Source: Salinimicrobium sp963739625 (lineage in GTDB: Bacteria > Bacteroidota > Bacteroidia > Flavobacteriales > Flavobacteriaceae). Taken from it: a DNA stretch of 64,000 nucleotides. The notes beneath the pieces were generated by a model. That model made no database searches. It was not told where the DNA came from and saw nothing but the letters and a program-made list of their open reading frames with translations. Positions 18,926 to 28,835 of the stretch are shown piece by piece (positions within the stretch are counted from its first letter, which is position 1; every line of letters begins with the position of its first letter). The position numbers and the translations under genes are program-made. The stretch covers positions 186,001 to 250,000 of the forward strand of contig CAVUAU010000018.1 of assembly GCA_963739625.1 (NCBI GenBank), read 5' to 3'.

Positions 18926-20338
18926 ATGATGAGATATACCTGCCTCATTCTTTTGATGTTTTTCGTTTGCAGCGCCAATGCGCAAAACCGGCAGCTGCTC
19001 TACAATTTCAATGATTTGCCACAAAATTTGATGTCCAACCCGGGTGCCGAGACCAGTTTCGATATGCACGTTGGATTTCCTTTACTTTCAGGAATTCATA
19101 TTTCGGCAGGTTCTTCGGGAGTGAGTATGTATGACATTTTTCAGCAAGGCGCTCCTGGTTCCATCAACAAAAGAATTGGTGACAAGCTGGATGATCTGTC
19201 CAGGAACGATTTTTTTGTCGTTAATCAACAGATGGAAATCCTTTCCCTGGGCTGGAGGGATAATAGAAAAAGATACTATTCTGCCGGGATATACCAGGAG
19301 CTGGATGCATTTATGTACTTTCCAAAAGATCTGGCGGTGCTGGCCTATGAAGGTAATAAGGATTACATAGGGAGAGACTTTAAATTTTCTGATGCTGCCT
19401 TTACAGCCGATGTGCTCAACGTTTTTCATGTTGGCTTCACAAATTATTATTCTGAAGATTTTAATTATGGGTTTCGGGCAAAGCTGTATTCCGGAGTGCT
19501 CAATGGCTACAGCGTGGGAAATCGTGGCACTTTTAGAACAGAAGTTTCTCCTGAAGGTCCTAACCTCTACCGGCATTATTTAAGTGACATTGACATCCTG
19601 GTAAGGACCTCGGGCTATGCAGAGCTTGTAGACTCAGAAGATGTTACCGGCCTTAATACGATGGGAATCCTCGGGGAAAGGGCATTTTTGGGAGGAAATC
19701 TCGGTCTGGGTTTAGACGCAGGATTTACGTGGTATCCTACAGATCAATACAGGATCACCGGAAGTATTCTCGATATCGGGTTTATAAACCAGACCAGGAA
19801 TGTGGAGAATTACAGGTATTATGGCGACTATGAAACCAGCGGGATTGAACTGCTTTTCCCGGGACCGGGTGAAAAAACGACTTCGTATTGGGATGAATGG
19901 GAGAATGATCTTGACCGTCATTTAAAAGATGAGACCCTTTACAATTCCTACATCACCTGGAGACCGGTTAAAGTCAATGCTTCAATAGATTTTGGATTTG
20001 TTGAAAATGCCGAACCCTGCAATTGTCGTGAACCTATGGGGCGAAGGCGTTATTTCAACCACGTGGGCTTGCATCTTTTTGCCATGAAGCGGCCAAGAGG
20101 CCTGCACTATGCCACCACTTTCTCCTATGATAAGACGTTTAATGAGTTCTTTAGGGCGAAAGTGACTTACACGGCAGATTCTTTTTCCTATACTAATTTT
20201 GGAGTACTGCTGTCTGGCCGGCTGTACAATTTTAATGTTTATCTTGCTGCAGACAATTTACTGGGGTATACCAATCTCGCTAAAGCCCGAAATGCTTCAG
20301 TGCAACTTGGACTGCAGTTAATCTTTAACAGGGAATGA
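18926..20338 (+). CDS. DUF5723-like outer-membrane beta-barrel protein
   Basis: 470 residues with a signal peptide ending SANAQ. The mature N-terminus LPQNLMSNPGAETSFDMHVGFPLLSG and the many alternating strands ending in Phe or Tyr fit the DUF5723 family of Bacteroidota barrels. The last residues (LGLQLIFNRE) end close to the aromatic C-terminus expected of an outer-membrane protein. Its stop overlaps the next start (ATGA), so the two are translationally coupled. Confidence 0.75.
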   Translation: MMRYTCLILLMFFVCSANAQNRQLLYNFNDLPQNLMSNPGAETSFDMHVGFPLLSGIHISAGSSGVSMYDIFQQGAPGSINKRIGDKLDDLSRNDFFVVNQQMEILSLGWRDNRKRYYSAGIYQELDAFMYFPKDLAVLAYEGNKDYIGRDFKFSDAAFTADVLNVFHVGFTNYYSEDFNYGFRAKLYSGVLNGYSVGNRGTFRTEVSPEGPNLYRHYLSDIDILVRTSGYAELVDSEDVTGLNTMGILGERAFLGGNLGLGLDAGFTWYPTDQYRITGSILDIGFINQTRNVENYRYYGDYETSGIELLFPGPGEKTTSYWDEWENDLDRHLKDETLYNSYITWRPVKVNASIDFGFVENAEPCNCREPMGRRRYFNHVGLHLFAMKRPRGLHYATTFSYDKTFNEFFRAKVTYTADSFSYTNFGVLLSGRLYNFNVYLAADNLLGYTNLAKARNASVQLGLQLIFNRE

Positions 20339-21090
20339 AAAATTATTTATTGGTCGTAGGAATGTTTTTTGTTTTTGGGTTTTCTTCGGTTGCCCAGGAA
20401 CTAAATAACTACAAGTACGTACGGGTGCCTGAAAAATTCGATTTTCAAAAGGAGGAAAATAAGTACAGGCTTAACGAGCTGATGGCCTTTCTGCTGGGAA
20501 AGCAGGATTTTGAAGTGCTTTATAAAAACCCTGTGCCGGAAGGTGTTTCTGCCTGTGACATTTTAGAGGCCGATGTTCACAACAAGTCGGGGCTTTTCAA
20601 AACCAAAGTTTATTTCACCCTGACTGACTGTAACAACAAAACCTTATTTACTTCTGAAGTTGGCGATAGCCGAATAAAAGAATTTAAAGAAAGTTATCAG
20701 GAGGCACTTCGGGAGGCGTTTCAATCTTTGGAAGAACTGCAACATCAATATTCAGAAGGTCCAAAAACAGTAGTTGTGCAGGCAATTGTTCCTGCGGAAG
20801 AAAAGATTTCTGAAGTAGGAGAGGAAAATTCGGCTGAAGTTGAAGGAACTGCTTTTGTCAATGGCGGAAAATCTTATCTCCTGAAGCAAACAGCTTCGGG
20901 ATTTACACTTTTTAAAGGTAATGGAGAAACAGTGTTTGCCAAATTGGTGAAATCGGGAAGAGGAGACAGCTATCTCTACACTTCAGAAAAAATAAATGGA
21001 AATGCCTTTTTTGACGCAAAGGGTAATCTGGTAGTTGAATACCTCGTCGATGGTCAGCTGGTGAATGTACTTTACAGCAGGGTTCAATAG
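20335..21090 (+). CDS. secreted protein of unknown function, third gene of the envelope trio
   Basis: 251 residues with a signal peptide (FVFGFSSVAQE). No recognised domain. The first part (YKYVRVPEKFDFQKEENKYRLNELM) and a regular helix at residues ~118-145 suggest a periplasmic protein. The second half is strand-rich (TAFVNGGKSYLLKQTASGFTLFKGNG). The start overlaps the barrel gene by four bases and the stop overlaps the convergent rarA gene by seven. A partner role for the barrel protein is inferred from position only. Confidence 0.7.
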   Translation: MKNYLLVVGMFFVFGFSSVAQELNNYKYVRVPEKFDFQKEENKYRLNELMAFLLGKQDFEVLYKNPVPEGVSACDILEADVHNKSGLFKTKVYFTLTDCNNKTLFTSEVGDSRIKEFKESYQEALREAFQSLEELQHQYSEGPKTVVVQAIVPAEEKISEVGEENSAEVEGTAFVNGGKSYLLKQTASGFTLFKGNGETVFAKLVKSGRGDSYLYTSEKINGNAFFDAKGNLVVEYLVDGQLVNVLYSRVQ

Positions 21091-22362
21091 CCGTACTTCT
21101 CTTTCCATCTTTTCTTTAAGAATTCCCGCTGTGCCTGCTCCCGCTGATTATTTCCCGGGTTGAAGAAAGCTGTATTGGAAATTTCTGCGGGAAGAAACTC
21201 GGTTGCTGCAAAATTTCCCTGGTAATTGTGCGCATATTTATAATCTTCGCCGTAGCCCAGATCTTTCATCAATTTTGTAGGTGCATTCCTTATAGCCAAC
21301 GGAACCGGAAGATCTCCCGTCTTTTTGACTGCTGCCTGTGCCTCATTTATGGCCATATAAGAGGCATTACTTTTTGCTGAAGTAGCGAGATAGATGGCGC
21401 ATTGGCTCAAAATGATGCGCGACTCGGGATATCCAATGGTGGTAACAGCCTGGAAGGTGCTGTTGGCCATGATGAGTGCCGTGGGATTAGCGTTTCCAAT
21501 GTCTTCACTGGCAAGAATAAGGAGCCGCCTCGCGATAAACTTAACGTCCTCACCGCCTTCGATCATGCGGGCCAGCCAGTAAACAGCGGCGTTAGGATCA
21601 CTGCCTCTAATGGATTTGATGAAAGCCGAGACAATATCGTAATGCTGTTCTCCTGTCTTATCGTAGAGCACAGTGTTCTGCTGCACCTTGTCGAGCACCA
21701 TTTTATTTGTGACCTCCACGTTGTCACTTTCTTCGGAAGTTACTATAAGCTCAAAGATGTTGAGTAATTTTCTAGCATCTCCCCCGCTTAATCGCAGCAG
21801 AGCTTCAGTCTCTTTAAGGGTGATGTTCTTTTTGGCAATGATGCTGTCCTCTTTCATTGCTCTTTCCAGGAGCGCGACTAGATCGTCTTTTGAAAAAGCT
21901 TTTAAAACGTAAACCTGGCTCCGGGATAGCAGTGCGGGGATAACCTCGAAACTCGGATTTTCTGTAGTAGCGCCAATAAGGGTGATCCAGCCTTTTTCAA
22001 CGGCACCCAGTAAAGAATCCTGTTGAGATTTACTAAAGCGATGGATCTCATCGATGAACAGAATTGGATTTTTTGTAGTAAAAAGACCTTCACTCTTTTT
22101 TGCCTTTTCAATCACCTCCCGTACATCCTTTACGCCACTATTAATTGCACTGAGGGTGAAAAAAGGTCGGTCAGAGGCTTCGGCGATGATATTGGCTAAA
22201 GTAGTTTTTCCCAACCCCGGGAGGTCCCCACAAGATCATGCTGGGAATGATGTTTCTTTTGATCTGGTTGCGAAGCGCTGCATCTGGCCCAACTAAATGC
22301 TGCTGACTAAGATAATCATCGAGCGTTTTTGGGCGTAATCTTTCGGCAAGAGGTTTGTTCAT
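21084..22362 (-). CDS. rarA: replication-associated recombination protein RarA (MgsA), frameshifted
   Basis: About 425 residues after removing one A from an A-run near 22,219. The Walker A motif is GPPGVGKTT (broken in the written sequence), Walker B is FIDEIHRF, then GATTENPSFE (sensor 1), LSGGDARK (sensor 2) and the conserved SDPNAAVYWLARM region. The clamp-loader-like AAA+ ATPase acts at stalled replication forks. The N-terminus PLAERLRPKTLDDYL is intact. The lone homopolymer location of this insertion is typical of sequencing error. Confidence 0.92.
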
Positions 22363-22380
22363 AATGTAAAAATACTAATT

Positions 22381-22438
22381 TGAAGGATGTCAAAAAATAT
22401 CATTTTTGACGTCCTCTTTGTCAGTGACATTGAAGAGG
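22381..22438. repeat. two adjacent palindromes; dispersed repeat copy 2
   Basis: The first is a 12-bp stem GGATGTCAAAAA / TTTTTGACGTCC (22,385-22,414, one G-T pair) and belongs to the same family as the repeat at 6,360. The second, CCTCTT-TGTCA-g-TGACA-ttg-AAGAGG (22,413-22,438), shares its first bases with it. Another partial copy (GAAAATGCCATTTTTGAAG) follows at about 22,456-22,474. All lie in the divergent rarA-rhomboid gap. Confidence 0.6.
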
Positions 22439-22539
22439 TAGGTTTTAAAAGTTCCTGAAAATGCCATTTTTGAAGCTGAATTGTCAGGTTGGGTGAACTG
22501 GTGGACTTTTTGTAATATTAATTCAGAAAAATCTCACTT

Positions 22540-23259
22540 GTGAAACATAAGGATCCTTTCGTTTTTACTACCGGCGTCTTTGGGTATCCTGTGAGCTTTA
22601 TCCTGCTCATCTGGATCGTCTATTGGGTTGAGGTGAGATTCGGTTTCAATTTCAACGACTTCGGAATTTATCCCCGCACCCTGAAAGGTCTTCGCGGAAT
22701 ACTTTTTTCACCCTTTGTTCACAGCAATATTGAGCACTTGTTTCACAATACGGTTCCGCTTTTTGTCCTGAGCATGTCCTTGTTCTATTTTTACCGGAAG
22801 ATAAGCTGGAGAATTCTCTTTTTTGGGCTCCTCCTAACCGGGATCCTTACCTGGATCATTGGGCGGCCCTCTTATCACATAGGAGCAAGCGGGATTATTT
22901 ATATGCTGGCCGGGTTTCTCTTTTTCAAAGGAATTTTTTCAAAATATTACCGGCTGGTCGCACTCTCTTTAATTGTCGTCTTCCTCTATGGAGGATTGCT
23001 GTGGTATGTAGCTCCTATTGATCCTGAAATTTCCTGGGAAGGTCACCTTTCAGGCCTTGTTTCCGGGCTTTTGTTTGCGGTGATCTACAGGAAGAATATC
23101 GCCAGGGCACCCAAGTATGAATGGGAGCGGGAGTCCTATAAAGAGGAAGATGATCCTTTTATGCGGCATTTCGATAAGGACGGTAACTTTATTGAAAATC
23201 CCGACGGGGATGACAATCCCGAGTACATCTACCACTTCAAAAAAAGTGAGGAAGAATAG
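22540..23259 (+). CDS. rhomboid family intramembrane serine protease
   Basis: 239 residues from a GTG start; no ATG is available in frame. Six membrane segments. HLFHN (residues 66-70), GASG with catalytic Ser117, and the dyad His169 in WEGHLSG are all present, so it should be active. The ~55-residue C-terminal tail is charged and cytoplasmic (DDPFMRHFDKDGNFIENPDGDDN). Rhomboids cleave within membrane helices; substrates are unknown here. The gene is monocistronic and convergent with rlmB. Confidence 0.93.
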   Translation: MKHKDPFVFTTGVFGYPVSFILLIWIVYWVEVRFGFNFNDFGIYPRTLKGLRGILFSPFVHSNIEHLFHNTVPLFVLSMSLFYFYRKISWRILFFGLLLTGILTWIIGRPSYHIGASGIIYMLAGFLFFKGIFSKYYRLVALSLIVVFLYGGLLWYVAPIDPEISWEGHLSGLVSGLLFAVIYRKNIARAPKYEWERESYKEEDDPFMRHFDKDGNFIENPDGDDNPEYIYHFKKSEEE

Positions 23260-23292
23260 GGGGTCAAAAAAGCCTTTTTCCGAAGGTCTTAA

Positions 23293-24029
23293 CTAAAGTC
23301 TTTGGCGTACGACTTCGTACAGAAAAGCGCCACAGGCAACAGAGACGTTTAGCGAACCAATAGTTCCCTGTAAAGGCAATTTTGCTTTTTCGTCTACTGC
23401 TTTTAAGACCGAAGGAGCAATTCCTTTTGCCTCATTTCCCATGATTAAAGCTACAGGTATACTGAGATCTTTGGAGTAGAGCAGGTCATCTGTTTTTTCG
23501 GTCGCGGCGACTACTTTAATTCCCGAAGCCTGCATGTAAAAAACAGCATCTTTGATGTGATCTACTTTTACAAGCGGCACATTAAATATCGCACCCGCCG
23601 AGGTCTTGACTGTATCAGCGGTCACCGGGGCACCGCCTTTTTTCTGAATAATAATTGCGTCCACCCCACAACATTCTGCAGTCCTTATTATAGCTCCAAA
23701 ATTTCGTACATCGTCGATCTGGTCCAGGAGAAGGAAAAGGGGAGGAGTAGCTTTGTTCAATGCTGCACGCTACCACATCTTCAAGTTCGGCAAAGGCTAC
23801 AGGAGAAATTTTTGCAACTACTCCCTGATGGTTTCCTTTGACCATTCGGTTGAGCTTTTCCACCGGAACATAAGAAAGATTATAATCGCCGGCAGAAAGC
23901 AACTCTTTGAAGGTCGTTAAAAAGTGTTCCCGAAAGGCCTTTTTGGATAAAGATCTTATCGATGGTCTTGTCATTTTGAATGGCTTCTATGACAGCATGA
24001 ATGCCGAAGATGGTGGTGGTTTCTTTCAT
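23293..24029 (-). CDS. rlmB: 23S rRNA (guanosine-2'-O-)-methyltransferase RlmB (TrmH family), two frameshifts
   Basis: The ATG at 24,029 opens with KETTTIFGIHAVIEAI, the standard RlmB start. Two net one-base insertions (near 23,910, around GACCTTCAAAGAG, and near 23,772, around GTAGCGTGCAGC) must be removed to give 244 residues. The SPOUT methyltransferase knot follows: RNFGAIIRTAEC, ALIMGNEAKGI and GSLNVSVACGAFLYEV. RlmB methylates G2251 in the P-loop of 23S rRNA. A shorter reading from a TTG start inside the gene is an artefact of the first frameshift. Confidence 0.88.
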
Positions 24030-24033
24030 GCCT

Positions 24034-24041
24034 CAAATATA
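24034..24041 (-). promoter_or_regulatory. -7 promoter box of rlmB
   Basis: TATATTTG on the minus strand, an exact consensus match whose last base is only four bases from the rlmB ATG. Transcription would begin at or very near the start codon, implying a leaderless mRNA. The box is 10 bases from the susD terminator. Confidence 0.6.
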
Positions 24042-24051
24042 GCCATAAAAA

Positions 24052-24072
24052 AACCACCCGTAAAGGGTGGTT
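24052..24072 (-). terminator. terminator of the susC-susD operon
   Basis: An 8-bp stem AACCACCC / GGGTGGTT with a five-base loop, followed on the minus strand by seven T. It lies 34 bases past the susD stop codon. Confidence 0.9.
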
Positions 24073-24106
24073 CTTTCTTAATCTATTGGTATTATGTAAC
24101 CAGTTA

Positions 24107-25546
24107 CTAGTTTCCTTGACCTGTAATGTCCCAGAAAACTCGTGAATCTTTTTTGTCACCACCCATAGCGGCACTTCCGGCAGCGTATTGGTCTGGGTTG
24201 ACATCTTTTTCACTGTTTCCATACAGGTAACGTCTTGGAACAGCTTCTCCAGAAACTGCAGGACGGGTGAAGGTGTCTGGATAGTCAAGTAGTCTCCAGG
24301 TACTCCAGGCTTCGAAACCTCTACCATAAAGAGCGATGTACTTTTGTCTTCCAATAACTTGTTTCCAGTCACCGGCTGCAGTGTCATAAGCAACTTCAGG
24401 CTGAGCTAAGTAAGCATCTGCTTCTGCTTGTGTACCACCCCAGTAAAGGATAGATGCAGTAACGGCTGCGTTATAGTGAGCTTCAGCATCACCTTCAATA
24501 AGACCTCTCTCAATAGCTTCGGCTAACAAGAACTCTACTTCATCATAACTTAGAAGAACACCTTCCAGGTCTGGTTGATACCATGCATCACCAATGTGTG
24601 TATAGTCTGTAAAAGCAGCACCAGCTCCGTAAGGGGCTCCTACATAAGGATCCTTGTTGTCTGCCAGATACACGTCGGTTCTTGGATCATCAAGTGGAGT
24701 GATAAGATCTACGAAAGTATCAGCTACCAAGAAGTCATCACGACCAGATTGAACCAGGCTTACCCAAATTGGGTTGGTGTTAGGTGGTGTAGCTTCGAAA
24801 GGAAACGCGAAGTTGTCATCTTCTGAAGTAAATACACCGCCTGCAACTGCTTCCTGAGCAAGTTGAGCTGCTTTAGCGTGATCGTAATCAGCAATTCTAA
24901 CAGCCATTCTCAATTTTAGAGAGTTTCCGAATTTTTTCCATTGAGAAACATCTCCGTCATAGATCAAGTCGGCAGCTCCAAATGCCTGGCTTCCTGCATC
25001 AAGATTAGCAAGGGCCGCATCAATACGAGTAAACAGATCAGCATAAATATCCTCATCATTGTCATAAGCAGGAGTTAAGTTTTCTACTCCTTGTAATGCT
25101 TCAGAATAAGGGATATCACCATAAGTGTCTACTAATACATGCCAGGTGTAAACTTCCATAAGTTCAAGCACGCCCAATTGAGCTGCTTTTTCACCCTCTG
25201 GCAAAAACTCATTGTTGTTCACAAGTTCTTTTGCTTTTTGCAAGTCAATAAGTACATCTCTGTACAAGTATAAGAACAAGTTACCTCCAATGTCACGACC
25301 TCTAATGTCGTAGTTCACTTCATCGGTATACTGGGTCTCTGTCCAGTACTGGGCAAACAATTTGAAAATGTTATAGTTCACACTAGTACTTTCCATACGC
25401 TGAAACAGGTCGTGTTCAGCACTTGTGAGCAAGTATCCCGCAGGTACGTCGCTAGGATTCTTGTCGTCCACATTCCAGCCTTCGAAATCTTCACATGATG
25501 TAAATGTGATGCCGATCAAAAAGGCGATTAATAATACTTTTTTCAT
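24107..25546 (-). CDS. SusD/RagB family nutrient-binding outer-membrane lipoprotein
   Basis: 479 residues with a lipobox ending FTSC (Cys18). Helical TPR-like segments and the closing part (GRGFEAWSTWRLLDYP, PRRYLYGNSEKDVNPDQY) match the SusD-like_2 group. It would cap the SusC barrel on the cell surface and capture a ligand such as an oligosaccharide or peptide. It follows susC by 12 bases. No glycoside hydrolase, peptidase or sensor lies nearby, so the substrate cannot be guessed. Confidence 0.94.
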   Translation of the reverse strand: MKKVLLIAFLIGITFTSCEDFEGWNVDDKNPSDVPAGYLLTSAEHDLFQRMESTSVNYNIFKLFAQYWTETQYTDEVNYDIRGRDIGGNLFLYLYRDVLIDLQKAKELVNNNEFLPEGEKAAQLGVLELMEVYTWHVLVDTYGDIPYSEALQGVENLTPAYDNDEDIYADLFTRIDAALANLDAGSQAFGAADLIYDGDVSQWKKFGNSLKLRMAVRIADYDHAKAAQLAQEAVAGGVFTSEDDNFAFPFEATPPNTNPIWVSLVQSGRDDFLVADTFVDLITPLDDPRTDVYLADNKDPYVGAPYGAGAAFTDYTHIGDAWYQPDLEGVLLSYDEVEFLLAEAIERGLIEGDAEAHYNAAVTASILYWGGTQAEADAYLAQPEVAYDTAAGDWKQVIGRQKYIALYGRGFEAWSTWRLLDYPDTFTRPAVSGEAVPRRYLYGNSEKDVNPDQYAAGSAAMGGDKKDSRVFWDITGQGN

Positions 25547-25558
25547 CTTCTATTTTTT

Positions 25559-28500
25559 TTAAAATTGTAGTTTAACGCTAAAGCCATAATCCTTTGTTGT
25601 AGGATATGCACCCGATTGATAACCTTGAACGTTACCTGAACTCAAACCAGCTTCTGGGTCAGAGTAAGGGATGCTTTTGTCAATAATCCAAAGGTTTCTT
25701 CCAATTGCAGAAAGAGTGATACCCTGGAAGAAGGTGTCTTTCAAAGTCTCCTTAGAGAAAGAGTAAGACAAAGAAACTTCTCTTAGCTTAACAAATCCTG
25801 CATCATACACGTGTAGTGCGGTAGGAGCCCTTACATAACCTAAAGCATTAGCAAAGTTACTCATGTCTGTTCTCACTGAATTAGGTGTACCGTCAGAAAC
25901 TGGGTTGCCATCAGCATCAGTTCCGGTTTGAACAACCCCAGGTAGAATGATACCACCACTATCAGGTCCATCAGTAAGAGGATCCCTTTTTGGGTTTCCA
26001 AGATCGTTAAGTCCGGCAGTTTCTGGATACAGACCTGTAGACATACCATACCAGGTGTCAAGTGAGAACACGCTACCACCTTTTTGCATGTCGATCAGGA
26101 AGCTCAATGCGAAGTTTTTGTAAGATACACGGTTGTTGATACCGCCTTTCCAGTCTGGTTGGTAAGTACCAAGATCCTCATCTTCACTTTCAGTAACAAG
26201 GTACCTTCCGTTATCTGGGTTGATCATTCTGTTTCCATTGTCATCATAAACAAAGTTACTACCTCTAATCATACCGTAAGGTTCACCAACAGTAGCGTTG
26301 ATTGATCCTTCCTGTAGACTTGCTAACTGAAGGTTTTTCAAACCGGCAGGTAAAGAAAGTACTTTACTTTCGTTCTTAGCCCAGTTAACATCAATTCTCC
26401 ATTCGAAATCATCAGTTCTTACCGGTGATCCCCAAAGAGCTAGCTCAATACCTTTGTTCTGAACTTCACCTGCATTAAGCCATTGTCCGGAATATCCGAT
26501 AGCCGGGGTGACAGAAATGTTGGTAAGAAGATCTGTTGATGTTTTGTCATACAAGGAAAGGTCAAAACCTAACCTTCTTGCACCAAAGATCATTTCAAGT
26601 CCAATTTCCTTTTCTGTAGACTCCTCGTTTTTAAGATTCGAGTTGTAGTTTGTAGAAGGCAAAGAGGCTGAAGCCTGTCCTTGTACAGGAGTATTAAGAT
26701 CAAAAGTGTTATAAAGGATTAATGGTGCTGCAGCATTACCTGTTTTAGCATAACCCATTCTAAGCTTTCCTAGGTTCACAAAGTCAGAACCTATAAAGTC
26801 AGAGAACACAAAACTTCCTGAAATACCGTAGTAGTCATACTTGTTATCCTTTTTTGGAAGGGTCGAAGCAATGTCGTATCTGTAAGATCCTTCAAGGAAC
26901 AGCATGTCTTTCCATCCTAAGGATACGTTGGCAAAATAACCGTCGGTTCCCGAGTAGTACTCGTATTGACCAGGAGCATTAATAGGGTTTGCGGAGTTAC
27001 TTAGTGCCCACAATCCGTCAATATTGATTCCACCATTGGTTGAAGCAAAAAGACTTGAATAGTGCTCTCTTAAGATGTTTGTACCAAGGATTGCTCTAAC
27101 GTTCAGGTCCTCAGAAAGGTCTCTATCGAACTGAAGTTGAAGGTCATAGTTGTTTTGTGTATATGACTCGTTAAAAATACTGTAAGAAGATACAGCTGTA
27201 CTGTTATTGTTAATGCGTTCCTCTTGATTACCAGAGTACGTATCAATGGTTGCTCTTCCAAAAATGTTCAACCAGTCCGTAATTTCATAGGTTAAGTTGA
27301 AATTACCGATAAGACGGTTTCTCAAGTCTGTTTCGTAGTTGTTGTAACGCATCCAGTAAACGTTATCATGGTAGATAGCGTGTAGATCTTCATCGATATA
27401 GCTGGTATTCCAGGTGATGTTATCTTTTGTCTTGAAATAAGCCTCTTTTTGCGCTTTAACATCTACGTTTGTTTGCCACCATTGTCTTGAGGTCTGCATA
27501 AAGTTCTGGGAATCATACCCTGTCCCATAACGACCTTTACCATCTGTTTTGTTATAGGAAGCGGTTGCTGCGGCAGTCAATTTGTCAGTAAGTTTGTAAG
27601 ATGCAGAGAAATCTACGTTATCTCTAATGATCTCACTGTTAGGCATAATACCTGTGGTATTGGTTTTGCTGTAGCCTAATTTGAAATTTCCCTTTTCACT
27701 TGCACCGTCTAAGAAAACGCTGTTGAACAAGGAAGTTCCTGTTTGAAAAACGTAAGAAGGGTCGTGCTCTCCAGCTACCCATGGTGTAGCCTGGCCATAA
27801 GTGTCCAATTGTGGGTAAAATGAATCCCACTGGTGAACCATGCGAGTAGGATCAAAAGCAGGACCGTAAGACCCATCCCAATCTGCAAGTACGTAAGGCT
27901 CGTCGTTTTTGTAATAGAAATCATCATGGTAGTAACCTACCCAATATCCTGCACCATACTCCTTTTGGTAAGTAGCAAAGGTGTCTGGATTGTACTTGTT
28001 GAAAGTCACAGATGAATTTACTGTTACGCCAATTCCCCGATTTGTTCCTTTTCCTTTTTTAGTGGTGATTACGATAACACCATTAGCGGCACGAGATCCG
28101 TAAAGTGCTGTAGCAGCTCCACCTTTAAGTACGTTAATAGAGGCGATGTTGTCTGGGTTGATATCAGCCGCAGCGTTACCATAGTCATAACCTCCACGAC
28201 CCGATGTTTGTGTGCCTCCGTTGCTGTTCATGTTACTAATTGGCACACCATCAACTACAAAAAGCGCCTGGTTATTACCATAAAGAGATGAATAACCACG
28301 AATTACAACGTTGGTTGATCCACCTAAGGTTCCACTGCTCTTAACATCAATACCGGCAACTTTACCAGATAAAGAGTTAACGAAGTTGGCGTCCTTAACA
28401 GTGTTTACGGCTGAACCATCTACTTCCTGGGAAGCATAACCTAACGATTTCTTCTCCCTCTCTATACCGAGGGCGGTTACTACCACTTCCTTAAGTTGAG

Positions 28501-28798
28501 CGGCATCAGCTTCCATAACCACATCTACCGTACTGATGTCCCCAATAGGATATTCAGCAGTTTTTAACCCAATGTAAGAGAAGACAAGAACTTCTCCCTG
28601 ATCTGCTTTAATGGAATAATTACCATCAAAATCAGTTTGGGTTCCCCTTGTTGTGCCTTTAATCACAACGTTTACCCCGGGGAGGGGCATTCCACTTTCG
28701 TCCGTTACGGTTCCCGTAACGGTTTGTTCTTGTGCAAATGTAATTTGCACAACCAACGCCAGTAATAGCGTTAGCAATCCACTAAACTTTGTTTTCAT
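25559..28798 (-). CDS. SusC/RagA family TonB-linked outer-membrane transporter
   Basis: 1,079 residues: signal peptide (ending TFAQ), a carboxypeptidase-regulatory-like domain (VTGTVTDESGMPLPGVNV, residues ~25-100), a TonB-box-like segment (KEVVVTALG), a plug domain ending ALYGSRAANGVIVITTKKG, and a 22-strand barrel with C-terminal Phe. It imports a large ligand with energy from TonB. A weak promoter, TTG then 20 bases then CATTTTTG (28,835-28,828 on the minus strand), lies 29 bases ahead of the ATG. The intact frame over 3.2 kb contrasts with the frameshifted genes. Confidence 0.95.
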   Translation of the reverse strand: MKTKFSGLLTLLLALVVQITFAQEQTVTGTVTDESGMPLPGVNVVIKGTTRGTQTDFDGNYSIKADQGEVLVFSYIGLKTAEYPIGDISTVDVVMEADAAQLKEVVVTALGIEREKKSLGYASQEVDGSAVNTVKDANFVNSLSGKVAGIDVKSSGTLGGSTNVVIRGYSSLYGNNQALFVVDGVPISNMNSNGGTQTSGRGGYDYGNAAADINPDNIASINVLKGGAATALYGSRAANGVIVITTKKGKGTNRGIGVTVNSSVTFNKYNPDTFATYQKEYGAGYWVGYYHDDFYYKNDEPYVLADWDGSYGPAFDPTRMVHQWDSFYPQLDTYGQATPWVAGEHDPSYVFQTGTSLFNSVFLDGASEKGNFKLGYSKTNTTGIMPNSEIIRDNVDFSASYKLTDKLTAAATASYNKTDGKGRYGTGYDSQNFMQTSRQWWQTNVDVKAQKEAYFKTKDNITWNTSYIDEDLHAIYHDNVYWMRYNNYETDLRNRLIGNFNLTYEITDWLNIFGRATIDTYSGNQEERINNNSTAVSSYSIFNESYTQNNYDLQLQFDRDLSEDLNVRAILGTNILREHYSSLFASTNGGINIDGLWALSNSANPINAPGQYEYYSGTDGYFANVSLGWKDMLFLEGSYRYDIASTLPKKDNKYDYYGISGSFVFSDFIGSDFVNLGKLRMGYAKTGNAAAPLILYNTFDLNTPVQGQASASLPSTNYNSNLKNEESTEKEIGLEMIFGARRLGFDLSLYDKTSTDLLTNISVTPAIGYSGQWLNAGEVQNKGIELALWGSPVRTDDFEWRIDVNWAKNESKVLSLPAGLKNLQLASLQEGSINATVGEPYGMIRGSNFVYDDNGNRMINPDNGRYLVTESEDEDLGTYQPDWKGGINNRVSYKNFALSFLIDMQKGGSVFSLDTWYGMSTGLYPETAGLNDLGNPKRDPLTDGPDSGGIILPGVVQTGTDADGNPVSDGTPNSVRTDMSNFANALGYVRAPTALHVYDAGFVKLREVSLSYSFSKETLKDTFFQGITLSAIGRNLWIIDKSIPYSDPEAGLSSGNVQGYQSGAYPTTKDYGFSVKLQF

Positions 28799-28835
28799 TT
28801 GTATAATTTGTTTGAATTAGCCAATGCCAAAAATG

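Noticed and set aside
23615..23974. Separate gene starting MTRPSIRSLSKKAF
   Set aside because: It is the middle part of rlmB read from a TTG in the wrong frame after the first insertion; the real start is at 24,029.
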